From: Roseococcus pinisoli
GTDB taxonomy: Bacteria; Pseudomonadota; Alphaproteobacteria; Acetobacterales; Acetobacteraceae
Assembly (NCBI RefSeq): GCF_018413645.1
Contig: NZ_JAHCDA010000001.1
Location: 620,001 to 684,000 of the forward strand
Reading direction: 5' to 3'
DNA length: 64,000 bases
Translations under genes and position numbers: made by a program
Shown: one piece after another, positions 7,979 to 16,291 of the stretch
How positions within the stretch are numbered: the stretch's first letter is position 1
How the letters are laid out: each line of letters starts with the position of its first letter
Notes under the pieces: model-generated
What the model saw: the letters and a program-made list of their open reading frames with translations, nothing else
Told to the model about the DNA's origin: nothing
Database searches by the model: none

Positions 7979-9520
7979 GTGAACGGTGCGGAAAGCCTGG
8001 TGCATAGCCTGCTGAAAAGCGGCGTAGATGTTTGTTTCGCCAATCCCGGTACCAGTGAGATGCACTTCGTCGCCGCGCTCGACCGCGTGCCGGGCATGCG
8101 TTGCGTGCTGGGTCTGCAGGAAAACGTGGTGACCGGCGCCGCCGACGGCTATTGGCGCATCAAGGGCAAGCCCGCCGTCACGCTGCTGCATTGCGGCCCC
8201 GGCCTCGCCAACGGCCTCGCCGGCCTGCATGACGCGCGCCGCGCCCATTCTGGCGTCGTGAACTGCGTGGGCGACCAGGCCACCTACCACCGCGTCTACG
8301 ACGCGCCGCTGACGGCCGACACCGAGGGCTTCGCGCGCGGCGTCTCCGCCTGGGTGCGCACCGCCACCAAGGCCAGCGAAGTCGGCCAGGACGTGGCGAA
8401 TGCCGTGCAGGCCGCGAAGACCTCGCCCGGCCAGGTGGCGACGCTGATCTGCCCGTCGGACACCTGCTGGGACGAGGGCGGCGTGGTCGCCGAGGCCCTG
8501 CCCGTGCCGGCCGTGCCGCAGGCCGAGGCGCATGCCATCCGCAACGCCGCGAAGGTGCTGCGCGAGAAGAAGAACGTCCTGATCCTGCTCGGCGGCCCGA
8601 CGGCGCTGACCGAGGCGGCGCAGGTCCAGGCCCAGCGGATCATCGCGCATACCGGCGCGCATATCCTGGCCGAGACCTCCAACGCCAAGATCGAGCGCGG
8701 CCAGGGCCGCCTGCAGCTGGACCGCGTGCCCTATCCGCCCGATCACGCCGTGGCGCGCCTCAAGGACTACGAGCAGATCATCCTGGTCGGCTCCAAGGCG
8801 CCGACGGGCTTCTTCGGCTATCCGAACCACCCCTCGCTGCACTACCCGCCGAATGCCATCCTCACGGTCCTCACGCGCCAGGAGCAGGACGCCGTCACCG
8901 CGCTGACCGCGCTGGCCGAGGAGCTGGGCGCGCCGAAGGTGGCGATGCCCGACAACGGCCCGAAGCCCGAGCTGCCGCGCGGCGCGCCCTCGCCGGAAGG
9001 CCTGGCCCGCGTGATCGCGGCGCTGATGCCCGAGAACGCGATCATCGTCGATGAATCGGTGACCTATGGCCGTGGCCTCTCGCCGCTGACCCATTGCGCG
9101 CCGAAGCACGACTGGCTGCAGAACCGCGGCGGCGCCATCGGCTACGGCTTCCCGGTCGCGACCGGTGCGGCGGTGGCCGGCGGCGACCGGCGCGTGATCT
9201 CGCTCCAGGCCGACGGCTCGGGCATGTACACGGTGCAGGCGCTCTGGACCCAGGCGCGCGAGAAGCTGCCGATCACCACGATCGTGCTGTCCAACCGCAA
9301 GTACCAGATCCTGATCGGCGAGTATCAGAACGTGGGCGCCAATCCCGGCCCGACGGCGATGCAGATGCTCGACCTCGGCAACCCGGACATCAACTGGGTG
9401 CAGCTGGCGAACGGCATGGGCGTCGAGGCCGCGACGGCGTCGACGCTGGAGGAGCTGGCGGACCTCGTGTCGCAGAGCCTCGCGCAGGATGCGCCGTTCC
9501 TGATCGAGTTTCTGATCTGA
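7979..9520 (+). CDS. Acetolactate synthase large subunit-like TPP-dependent enzyme
   Basis: Thiamine-diphosphate enzyme of 513 aa with the three-domain layout of acetolactate synthase, benzoylformate decarboxylase and their relatives. The cofactor-activating Glu48 is in [17 protein letters not shown]. The TPP/Mg motif appears near residue 410 as [12 protein letters not shown], followed by [10 protein letters not shown], with Ala in place of the usual first Gly of GDGS. It starts with GTG after GAGGAGAG. No small regulatory subunit (IlvN/IlvH) is adjacent, and the sequence is shorter than biosynthetic IlvB, so a biosynthetic role is doubtful. Substrate not assignable from sequence. Confidence 0.8.
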   Translation: MNGAESLVHSLLKSGVDVCFANPGTSEMHFVAALDRVPGMRCVLGLQENVVTGAADGYWRIKGKPAVTLLHCGPGLANGLAGLHDARRAHSGVVNCVGDQATYHRVYDAPLTADTEGFARGVSAWVRTATKASEVGQDVANAVQAAKTSPGQVATLICPSDTCWDEGGVVAEALPVPAVPQAEAHAIRNAAKVLREKKNVLILLGGPTALTEAAQVQAQRIIAHTGAHILAETSNAKIERGQGRLQLDRVPYPPDHAVARLKDYEQIILVGSKAPTGFFGYPNHPSLHYPPNAILTVLTRQEQDAVTALTALAEELGAPKVAMPDNGPKPELPRGAPSPEGLARVIAALMPENAIIVDESVTYGRGLSPLTHCAPKHDWLQNRGGAIGYGFPVATGAAVAGGDRRVISLQADGSGMYTVQALWTQAREKLPITTIVLSNRKYQILIGEYQNVGANPGPTAMQMLDLGNPDINWVQLANGMGVEAATASTLEELADLVSQSLAQDAPFLIEFLI

Positions 9521-9554
9521 GGCTCGCATCGGAAAGCGGTTTGGTGAGGTCGGT

Positions 9555-10133
9555 TTGATCCAGGCGCTGAACCGCTTTCCGAAGACCCTCTGGGTCGCGA
9601 TCCTGCTGGGGATGGTCGCCGTCACGGCGGCCATCCTCCTTTCGATGGGCCGCGTGCCCATCTGCACCTGCGGCAGCGTGAAGCTGTGGCACGGCGCGGT
9701 GAACAGCTCCGAGAATTCGCAGCACCTCACCGACTGGTACACCCCCTCCCACATCATCCATGGCGTGCTGTTCTACGGCGCGCTGCACCTCGTCGCGCGG
9801 CGCCTCGGCCTGCTGCCGCGGCTCGCGATCGCCACGATCGTCGAGGCCGCCTGGGAGATCGCCGAGAACACCAATGCGGTGATCAGCCGCTATCGCGAAG
9901 CGACCATCGCGCTCGACTATTTCGGCGACAGCGTCATCAACTCGGTCAGCGACATCTTCGCCATGTGGCTGGGCTTCTTCCTCGCCTCGCGCCTGCCGGT
10001 CTGGGCCTCGGTCCTGATGGTGCTGGTCTTCGAGATCGGCGTGGGCTGGATGATTCGCGACAACCTGACGCTCAACGTGCTGATGCTGCTCTGGCCGCTG
10101 GAGAGCGTGAAGGCCTGGCAGGGCGGCGCCTAG
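9555..10133 (+). CDS. DUF2585 (UPF0314) family membrane protein
   Basis: 192-aa integral membrane protein of the DUF2585 family, with an N-terminal helix, the conserved core [20 protein letters not shown] and [14 protein letters not shown], the acidic stretch [10 protein letters not shown], and the segment [14 protein letters not shown]. Four to five membrane helices. Function of the family is unknown; conserved Cys, His, Asp and Glu residues near the membrane suggest an enzymatic or metal-binding role, which is inference. It starts at TTG 34 bp after the TPP enzyme and may be cotranscribed with it. Confidence 0.85.
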   Translation: MIQALNRFPKTLWVAILLGMVAVTAAILLSMGRVPICTCGSVKLWHGAVNSSENSQHLTDWYTPSHIIHGVLFYGALHLVARRLGLLPRLAIATIVEAAWEIAENTNAVISRYREATIALDYFGDSVINSVSDIFAMWLGFFLASRLPVWASVLMVLVFEIGVGWMIRDNLTLNVLMLLWPLESVKAWQGGA

Positions 10134-10174
10134 AATCCCTTGTCATGCGCCGTCCGGCGCGAAGGCGGAACGAG

Positions 10175-11611
10175 ATGATCTACGACCGGTCCCTGATCAA
10201 CCTGACCGCCCGCGAGGCGGTGGCCCTGCTGCGCACGGGAAAGGTCTCGCCCCTCGAGCTGGTGGAGGCCGCGGCCGGCCGCATCGCCGAGGTCGAGCCC
10301 TCGGTGAACGCGCTGCCCATCCTCTGCCTGGACCGCGCGCGCGACCAGGCGCGCGCCATCGCCGGCACGGCGGCGCGGAGCGGCGATCCCAACTGGCTGG
10401 CCGGCCTGCCCCTCACCATCAAGGACCTCGACGAGGTCGCGGGCGTGCGTCACACCAGCGGCGGCTCGGTGCTCTTCGAGAACTACGTCTCCACGAAGTC
10501 CAGCCCCTCGGTGGAGCTGCTCGAGGGCAATGACGGCGTCACGCTCGGCAAGTCCAACTCCCCGGAATTCGGCTTCAACGCCAGCACGATCAACGAGCTC
10601 TTCGGGCCCACGCGCAACCCCTTCGACACGCGGCTGACGGTGGGCGGCTCCTCCGGCGGCGCGGCGGCTTCCGTCGCGACGGGCGAGGCCTGGATGGCGC
10701 TCGGCTCCGACCTCGGCTCCTCGATCCGCCTGCCGGCCGCCTTCTGCTCGGTGGTGGGGCTGCGTCCCTCCCCCGGCCGCGTACCGCGCGCGCGGCGTGG
10801 CATGAGCTTCTCCATGCTCCCCGTCGTCGGTCCCATCACGCGCACCGTCGGCGATTGCGGGCTGATGCTGGATGCCATGTCCGGCGAGGTCTGGACCGAC
10901 CCGCTGAGCCTGCCCAGCGCCCCGCCCGGCACCTTCGGCGAGGCCGCGGTGACGCCGCGCAAGCCCGGCCGCGTCGGCTTCTCCATGGATCTGGGCGTGA
11001 CGCCGGTGGACCCCGAGGTCGCCAAGGTGGTCGAGGCGGCGATCGCCCGGCTGGCTGCGGCCGGCGCGGGGATCGAGGCCACGGCGCCCGATCTCTCGCA
11101 GGGGCGCGACGTCTTCCACGCCATCCGCGGCGTGAACCATCTCGCGGCCTTCGCGCCGCTGATCGCGCAGCATGGCGAGCGCGTGATCCCCGAGATCCAT
11201 TCGAGCACCGAGCGCGCGGCGGCGCTGCCCATTGCCGACTACGCGAAGGGCGAGAATGCCCGCGTTGCGATGTTCCAGCGGCTGATGGACTTCCTCGCCA
11301 CGCACGAATTCCTCATCTGCCCGACCGCGATCATGACGCCCTTCCCCGCCGAATGGCGCCGGGTCGAGCGGCTGGGGAATCACGAATTCGATTCCTACAT
11401 CGACTGGATCGCCATCACCTTCACGCTGTCGCTGACCGGCTGCCCGGTTATCTCCATCCCCTGCGGCTTCACCGCCTCAGGGATGCCGGTGGGCCTGCAG
11501 ATCCTGGGCCGACCGCGCGGCGAGGCGGCGCTGCTGCGCATGGCCGCCTGGTGCGAGGAGGTGCTCGGCGCCCTGGGCAAGGCGCCGCGCGACCCCAAGG
11601 TCACGCACTGA
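10175..11611 (+). CDS. Amidase signature family protein
   Basis: Amide hydrolase of 478 aa with the full Ser-cisSer-Lys triad: Lys83 in LTIKDLDEVAG, cis-Ser159 in GGSSGGAAAS, and nucleophile Ser183 in GSDLGSSIRLPAAF. The 24-residue spacing between the serines is the family norm. The usual GGS preceding the nucleophile is GSS here, a mild deviation. The start is the ATG after GAAGGCGGAACGAG. It converges on the dehalogenase-type gene with an 11-bp overlap. Substrate is unknown; a GatA role is unlikely without gatB/gatC. Confidence 0.88.
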   Translation: MIYDRSLINLTAREAVALLRTGKVSPLELVEAAAGRIAEVEPSVNALPILCLDRARDQARAIAGTAARSGDPNWLAGLPLTIKDLDEVAGVRHTSGGSVLFENYVSTKSSPSVELLEGNDGVTLGKSNSPEFGFNASTINELFGPTRNPFDTRLTVGGSSGGAAASVATGEAWMALGSDLGSSIRLPAAFCSVVGLRPSPGRVPRARRGMSFSMLPVVGPITRTVGDCGLMLDAMSGEVWTDPLSLPSAPPGTFGEAAVTPRKPGRVGFSMDLGVTPVDPEVAKVVEAAIARLAAAGAGIEATAPDLSQGRDVFHAIRGVNHLAAFAPLIAQHGERVIPEIHSSTERAAALPIADYAKGENARVAMFQRLMDFLATHEFLICPTAIMTPFPAEWRRVERLGNHEFDSYIDWIAITFTLSLTGCPVISIPCGFTASGMPVGLQILGRPRGEAALLRMAAWCEEVLGALGKAPRDPKVTH

Positions 11612-12485
11612 GGAAGGGATCGAGCGCCGCCAGGACCTCCTGCGGCGCCTCCTCGGCCAGGTAGTGGCCGCTGTTCACGGCATGGCCGCTGACGGGCCCC
11701 TGGGCGTATTGGCCCCAGACCTCCAGCGGCTTGTACCACTGCCCGATCTTGCCCTTGGCGCCCCATAGGACCAGCAGCGGGCACTGCACCTTCTCACCGG
11801 CCGCGCGGCTGGCGCGATCATGCTCCAGGTCGATGCTGGTGGCGGCGCGATAATCCTCGCAGATGGCGCGCACCGTGCCGGGAAGCTTCAGCGCGGCCAG
11901 GTAGTCCGCGCGCGCCTCGGGGTGGAAGAAGCTCTTGTCCTTCGGCTCGCGCGAGGTGTGGATGTCGAACCAGACTTCCGTGTCCTGCTCGATGATCGTC
12001 TCGGGGCCGGGATGCGGCTGCGCCAGCCAGAACCAGTGATAGTAGCCGAGGCCGAAGGCCATATCGACATGCTCGAAGTGATGCAGCGTCGGCACGATGT
12101 CCATGGTGCAGAGCCGCTCGACGCTCGCAGGATGGTCCAGCGCCACGCGATGCGCGAGGCGGGCGCCCCGGTCGTGGCTCACCACCTGGAAGCGCGGGAA
12201 GCCGAGCTCGTGCATCAGCCCGACCACGTCCTTCGCCATCTCGCGCTTCGAATAGGGCATGTGGTCGGCCGTCGCCGGCGGCTTTTCCGAATAGCCGTAG
12301 CCGCGGATGTCCGGGGCGACGACGGTGAAGCGCTTCGCGAGCTCGGGCGCCACCTTGTGCCACATCGCATGCGTCTGCGGGTTGCCGTGCAGCAGCAGCA
12401 GCGGCGGCCCCTTGCCGCCCTTGCGGAAGCGCACGGCATGGCCGTCGACGCTTCGCGTCTCCAGCGTGAATCCTTCGAAGAACAT
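11601..12485 (-). CDS. Fluoroacetate dehalogenase-type alpha/beta hydrolase
   Basis: 294-aa alpha/beta hydrolase carrying the full residue set of fluoroacetate dehalogenases. Nucleophile Asp105 is followed by the carboxylate-binding Arg106 and Arg109 (HDRGARLAHR), with acid Asp129 in MDIVP, halide-pocket His150-Trp151 in YYHWFWLAQP and Tyr212 in CEDYRA, and catalytic His274 in SGHYLAEE. The order and spacing mirror the characterised Rhodopseudomonas enzyme (Asp110, Arg111, Arg114, Asp134, His155, Trp156, Tyr219, His280, from memory). The Asp nucleophile separates it from esterases. Natural substrate could be another haloacetate or an epoxide-like compound. Confidence 0.88.
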   Translation of the reverse strand: MFFEGFTLETRSVDGHAVRFRKGGKGPPLLLLHGNPQTHAMWHKVAPELAKRFTVVAPDIRGYGYSEKPPATADHMPYSKREMAKDVVGLMHELGFPRFQVVSHDRGARLAHRVALDHPASVERLCTMDIVPTLHHFEHVDMAFGLGYYHWFWLAQPHPGPETIIEQDTEVWFDIHTSREPKDKSFFHPEARADYLAALKLPGTVRAICEDYRAATSIDLEHDRASRAAGEKVQCPLLVLWGAKGKIGQWYKPLEVWGQYAQGPVSGHAVNSGHYLAEEAPQEVLAALDPFLSA

Positions 12486-12611
12486 AAGCTTCTCCCGATG
12501 GTGGCCGCGATGGTCGGCCCCGACAGGCTAGCCCCGTTCCGGAAGCCTGCCCATTGACCGGCCAGAGGCCCTGCGCGAGCGTGCGGCCATAGGATTCATA
12601 AGGAGAGAGAG

Positions 12612-13016
12612 ATGTCCGCCGACGACGAAGCCCTGTTCCAGAAGGGCATGCCCATCCGCCGCGCCGTGCTCGGTGCCGAATATGTCGATTCGAGCATGGC
12701 CAAGGCCGACGACTTCATGATGTCCTTCCAGCGCGCCACGACGGCGATCGCCTGGGGCTGGGCCTGGGGCGACGACACGCTGCCGCGCAAGACGCGCAGC
12801 CTGCTCAACCTCGCGATGCTGACGGCCCTCGGCCGCACGCCCGAGATCAAGCTGCACGTGAAGGGTGCGCTGAACAACGGCATCTCGGTCGAAGAGATCA
12901 AGGCCACCCTGCTGCACGCCACGGCCTATTGCGGCATCCCCGCCGGCCTCGACGCCTTCAAGGCCGCGCATGAGGTCCTGCTGGCCGAGGGCGCGATCAA
13001 GCCCAAGGAGAAGTAA
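12612..13016 (+). CDS. Carboxymuconolactone decarboxylase family protein
   Basis: 134-aa AhpD/CMD-fold protein. The helical core (RKTRSLLNLAMLTALGR, then HVKGALNNGISVEEIKATLLHATAYCGIPAG) is that of 4-carboxymuconolactone decarboxylase relatives. A single Cys in the YCGIP segment replaces the CxxC of AhpD-type peroxidases, favouring a decarboxylase-like enzyme over an alkylhydroperoxidase. AAGGAGAGAGAG precedes the ATG. It is 5 bp upstream of the dehydrogenase gene and clearly in the same operon, suggesting a joint role in organic-acid breakdown; the true substrate is unknown. Confidence 0.85.
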   Translation: MSADDEALFQKGMPIRRAVLGAEYVDSSMAKADDFMMSFQRATTAIAWGWAWGDDTLPRKTRSLLNLAMLTALGRTPEIKLHVKGALNNGISVEEIKATLLHATAYCGIPAGLDAFKAAHEVLLAEGAIKPKEK

Positions 13017-13021
13017 CTCCC

Positions 13022-13915
13022 ATGGCACGCGTCGCCTTCGCCGGCATCGGCAACATGGGCTGGCCGATGGCGGCCAACCTGGTCAAGGCCGGCTTCGATG
13101 TCGTCGTCACCGACATCTCGGCCGAGCGCACGGCGCAATTTGCCTCCGAGGTCGGCGGCCACGCCGCCGCCTCGCCGGCGGAAGCCGTGAAGGGCGTGGA
13201 TGCCTTCATCTGCATCCTGCCCACCAGCAAGGAAGTGGCGCTCGTCGCGGAGGCCGTGGCCGAGGCGCTGCCGGAAGGCGCGCTCTTCATCGACATGACC
13301 TCGGGCAATCCCACGCGCACGCGCGAGATCGCCGAGAAGCTGTCGGCCCGGAAAATCCGCATGGTGGACTGCCCCGTCTCGGGCGGCGTGCCGCGCGCGA
13401 AGACGGGCGAGCTCGCCATCATGGCCGGCGGCACCGAGGCCGACCTCGATGCGGCGGAGCCCTACCTCAAGGCCGTCGGCACTTCCATCCATCGCTGCGG
13501 GCCGATCGGCGCCGGGCAGGCGATGAAGGCGCTGAATAACCTGACGAGCGCGGGCGGCTTCCTCATCGCGGTGGAGGCGCTGCTGATCGGCCAGAAGTTC
13601 GGGCTGGAGCCCGGGCTGATGGTGGACGTGCTGAACGCTTCGACGGGAATGAACAATTCCACGCAGAAGAAGTTCAAGCAGTTCGTGCTCTCGCGCCGCT
13701 TCGATTCCGGCTTCGGGCTCGACCTGATGGTGAAGGACCTCTCCATCGCGCTGGAGGTCGGCAAGGAGGCGGCGGTGCCGACGCCCTTCGCCGCGCTCTG
13801 CCGCGAGATGTGGGCCAGTGCGGCCAGCTTGCTCGGCAAGGGCGAGGATCACACCGCCGTCGCCAAGCTCTCCGAGCACCTGGCGCAGCAGACCCTCACC
13901 GGCGGCAACCGATAA
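13022..13915 (+). CDS. 3-hydroxyisobutyrate dehydrogenase family oxidoreductase
   Basis: NAD(P)-dependent beta-hydroxyacid dehydrogenase, 297 aa. The Rossmann motif FAGIGNMGWPMAANL (residues 6-20), the substrate-binding DCPVSGGVPRAKTG (117-129) and catalytic Lys169 in GAGQAMKALNNL are all present, with the all-alpha C-terminal domain complete. Members oxidise 3-hydroxyisobutyrate, tartronate semialdehyde/glycerate or similar acids; the sequence alone does not decide. It is cotranscribed with the CMD-family gene. Confidence 0.88.
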   Translation: MARVAFAGIGNMGWPMAANLVKAGFDVVVTDISAERTAQFASEVGGHAAASPAEAVKGVDAFICILPTSKEVALVAEAVAEALPEGALFIDMTSGNPTRTREIAEKLSARKIRMVDCPVSGGVPRAKTGELAIMAGGTEADLDAAEPYLKAVGTSIHRCGPIGAGQAMKALNNLTSAGGFLIAVEALLIGQKFGLEPGLMVDVLNASTGMNNSTQKKFKQFVLSRRFDSGFGLDLMVKDLSIALEVGKEAAVPTPFAALCREMWASAASLLGKGEDHTAVAKLSEHLAQQTLTGGNR

Positions 13916-13978
13916 GCCGACGGCACGCTTCGCCTCACGCCAGGGCCGGCCACCGCCGGTCCTGGTCGAGCCTTCCGA

Positions 13979-15268
13979 TCAGCCTGACGTATCCCACCGC
14001 CGCGCCAGGGAGAGCCCCTGGTCGACGTGATAGCGGCTCGCCGCCACTGGCTTGGGCTGGTCGAAGAATTTCGAGAAGTAGACGTCTTCCTGCGTCTCGG
14101 GCCGATAGGCATTCATCCGTACCCCGAGCACGGAGGCCGCGGACTGGCGGATCAGCCCGATCTGCGCCGCGGAATTGGGCCTTTCGACCACGACCGCCCC
14201 CAGCGCCCCGGCCGCCGCCTCGGCCGCCGCCCGCCGCGGCAGGTTCGGAAAGCGCCGTGCCAGGACGCCATAGAGGCGGGTGATGTATTCGCGGTACTCC
14301 GGCGCCCGCGCCGGCGTCAGCGCATCGGGGTGATGCTGCTGGGCCATCTTCGACAGCTCATCCCCCGCGATCTCGACGAATTTCGTCTCCGGCCCATGCC
14401 CCAGGAAGGGCGGGTACATGCGCCCCGTGCCATGATTGCGGTGGGCATAGCTGTCGCCGAAGGGATGCAGCGAGAAGCCGAACTCGAAGAAGCCGCCGGA
14501 CATGTCCGCGGCCAGGCTGATCCTCTCCCGGCGGGCGGTCTCGTCATTCCAGTTGGCGCCGGTCAGGCAGTGAAGCCCCCTCTGAACGCTGAGATTGACC
14601 TCGGTTTTCTTTTCGGCCTCGCGGGGCGCTCGATAGGCCATGCGCCCATAGCCGCGGAGGTACTTTTCCGAGATCTGGTTGTTCGCCTCGGCCCAGAAAT
14701 TGTGGAAGCCGGTCGGGACCTTGTCGAGTTGCACGCCGACCCAGTCCATCGCATCGCCGACGAAGGAACCGGGGATGTCGAAGCCGGCCTTCACCGCGTC
14801 GAGCTCCGAGACCTCGTCGGGAAACTGCGCCCAGAAAGCGATCCGCATGGCGTCGTCGTTGGCGACGCCGCAGGCCAGGGCGGTGTAGTAGATCGTGTAG
14901 TAGTGGCCCGCCTCCTCCCAGCACAAAGGCTGGGACGGATCGGCCGGCACCTCGACCCGGCAGGGCAGGCCGGCCAGGGCACGCCGCGCCAGATGCCGCG
15001 CCTCCCGCTCCGCCACCGCGATCCCTGCCGCCCCGGGCAGGCGCGCCTGCAGGAGGTGCACGACCTCATGCGCCAGCACCTCGGCCGAGGCTTCCGCCCC
15101 CAGCAGGATCGCCCCGTCGACCGCGCAGGCGCGCGTGCGCAGCGCCCGCGTGACGCGCCGCGCGCCCGCGCAGCGATGCACGCGCACCGACGAGAGATCG
15201 GCGCCGAAGCTGCGCTCCCATCCAAGGCGGAGCGCATTCGGCAAAGGGCTTCCGCCACGGACGGACAT
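13979..15268 (-). CDS. DUF4157 (HEVVH) multidomain protein, putative effector or metallohydrolase
   Basis: 429-aa protein with two parts. Residues about 8-80 form a DUF4157 domain: LPNALRLGWERSFGADLSSVRVH, then AEVLAHEVVHLLQ, where HEVVH (67-71) is a zinc-protease-like signature. The remainder, from about residue 115, begins HYYTIYYTALACG and holds the His/Asp-rich stretch HPFGDSYAHRNHGTG plus GHGPETKF. This resembles the DUF6765/zinc-dependent phospholipase-like all-helical fold; that resemblance is inference. No signal peptide is seen. The start is set by an AGGAGG box just upstream of this ATG, in preference to one 10 codons earlier. DUF4157 is common in effectors of contractile injection systems, but no such machinery is nearby. 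Confidence 0.7.
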   Translation of the reverse strand: MSVRGGSPLPNALRLGWERSFGADLSSVRVHRCAGARRVTRALRTRACAVDGAILLGAEASAEVLAHEVVHLLQARLPGAAGIAVAEREARHLARRALAGLPCRVEVPADPSQPLCWEEAGHYYTIYYTALACGVANDDAMRIAFWAQFPDEVSELDAVKAGFDIPGSFVGDAMDWVGVQLDKVPTGFHNFWAEANNQISEKYLRGYGRMAYRAPREAEKKTEVNLSVQRGLHCLTGANWNDETARRERISLAADMSGGFFEFGFSLHPFGDSYAHRNHGTGRMYPPFLGHGPETKFVEIAGDELSKMAQQHHPDALTPARAPEYREYITRLYGVLARRFPNLPRRAAAEAAAGALGAVVVERPNSAAQIGLIRQSAASVLGVRMNAYRPETQEDVYFSKFFDQPKPVAASRYHVDQGLSLARRWDTSG

Positions 15269-15272
15269 GCTT

Positions 15273-15278
15273 CCTCCT
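15273..15278 (-). promoter_or_regulatory. Strong ribosome binding site for the DUF4157 gene
   Basis: Perfect AGGAGG four bases upstream of the ATG at 15268 on the minus strand. It decides the start: the alternative in-frame ATG at 15298 lies upstream of this box and has no comparable site. Confidence 0.7.
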
Positions 15279-15357
15279 GAGACAGCGAGATGCCTCATGA
15301 AATCATGGAAGCGGGCATTCCGCGAGGCGCGGATTTGTCGCGTCGCCCGCGCGCGCC

Positions 15358-16101
15358 CTACTCCTTGTGCACGCGCAGCGGGCCGAAGGCCTGGCCCACC
15401 GGCATCATCTGCAGGGTGTTGATGTTGACGCGCGGCGGCAGCGTCGCGACCCAGTGCACCGCCTCGGCGATGTCGTCCGGCAGCAGCGGATCGGTCCCGG
15501 CATAGACGCCGGCCGCCTTCGCATCGTCGCCGAAGCGGACATTGCTGAACTCCGTGCCGCCGACGAGGCCGGGCTCGATATCCGTCACCCGCACCTTCGT
15601 GCCCCAGAGGTCGGCGCGCAGGTTCAGGCTGAAATGGCGCACGAAGGCCTTGCTGGCGCCATAGACGTTCCCGCCCGGATAGGGGAATTCACCCGCCGTC
15701 GAGCCGATGTTGATCACGTGGCCGCGGTTGCGCGCCACCATGCCCGGCAGCACCGCGCGGGTGACGTACATCAGCCCCTTGATGTTGGTGTCGACCATGC
15801 GGTCCCAGTCGTCGAGGCTGGCGTCCTGCGCGCCGCTGAGGCCGAGGGCGAGGCCCGCATTGTTCACGCAGACGTCGATCTCCGCCCATTCGGCGGGAAG
15901 GGAGGCGATCGCGCTCGTCACCGCCTCGCGGTCGCGCACGTCCAGCACCAGCGGCAGGACATTTTCGCCGAGCTCCGCCCGCAGGGCCTCGAGGCGCTCC
16001 TCGCGCCGTCCCGCGGCGATGATCTTCGCGCCGTCGGCGGCGAAGCGCCGGGCGATGGTAAGGCCGAAGCCGGCCGTGGCGCCGGTAACCAGGATGATCA
16101 T
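15358..16101 (-). CDS. ydfG: NADP-dependent 3-hydroxy acid dehydrogenase YdfG (SDR)
   Basis: Classical short-chain dehydrogenase, 247 aa, matching E. coli YdfG along its full length. In E. coli the enzyme oxidises L-allo-threonine, serine and 3-hydroxy acids and removes malonic semialdehyde. The cofactor motif TGATAGFG (6-13), the NNAG motif, and the catalytic Ser134, Tyr147 and Lys151 fall at the same positions as in E. coli. The C-terminal PGLVGGTEFSNVRF and VNINTLQMMPV stretches are YdfG-specific. The start is the ATG giving MIILVTGATAG. Divergent from the RND efflux operon. Confidence 0.92.
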   Translation of the reverse strand: MIILVTGATAGFGLTIARRFAADGAKIIAAGRREERLEALRAELGENVLPLVLDVRDREAVTSAIASLPAEWAEIDVCVNNAGLALGLSGAQDASLDDWDRMVDTNIKGLMYVTRAVLPGMVARNRGHVINIGSTAGEFPYPGGNVYGASKAFVRHFSLNLRADLWGTKVRVTDIEPGLVGGTEFSNVRFGDDAKAAGVYAGTDPLLPDDIAEAVHWVATLPPRVNINTLQMMPVGQAFGPLRVHKE

Positions 16102-16153
16102 GTGAAATCCGCTCCGTTCAGTTTCACGAAAGCTATCATTCAGCGCCCGTAAA

Positions 16154-16186
16154 TCCCCCCCCACCTATCGACGTGGGGCGGGGAAT
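16154..16186. promoter_or_regulatory. C-run/G-run hairpin between ydfG and the RND operon
   Basis: A run of nine C (16155-16163) followed by AC can pair with GTGGGGCGGGG (16074 region onward, 16174-16184), giving a strong stem with one bulge and an 8-base loop. It sits between divergent genes, so it is more likely a leader structure or operator than a terminator. Function inferred only. Confidence 0.3.
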
Positions 16187-16198
16187 TTTGATTTCCGA

Positions 16199-16212
16199 TT
16201 CGTGAACGAATT
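16199..16212. promoter_or_regulatory. Dyad ATTCGT-GA-ACGAAT upstream of the RND efflux operon
   Basis: Perfect 6-bp inverted repeat with a 2-base centre in an AT-richer stretch, about 80 bp upstream of the efflux operon and about 100 bp upstream of ydfG. Size and symmetry suit a dimeric repressor such as a TetR- or MarR-type protein. No regulator gene is adjacent, so this is a candidate only. Confidence 0.35.
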
Positions 16213-16291
16213 TCAACGTCAGCAATCAGGACGTCGAGGCACGCGCCGCATCCTCGGGGGGAAACCGGGACAATAAATTCGGGAGTACGTG

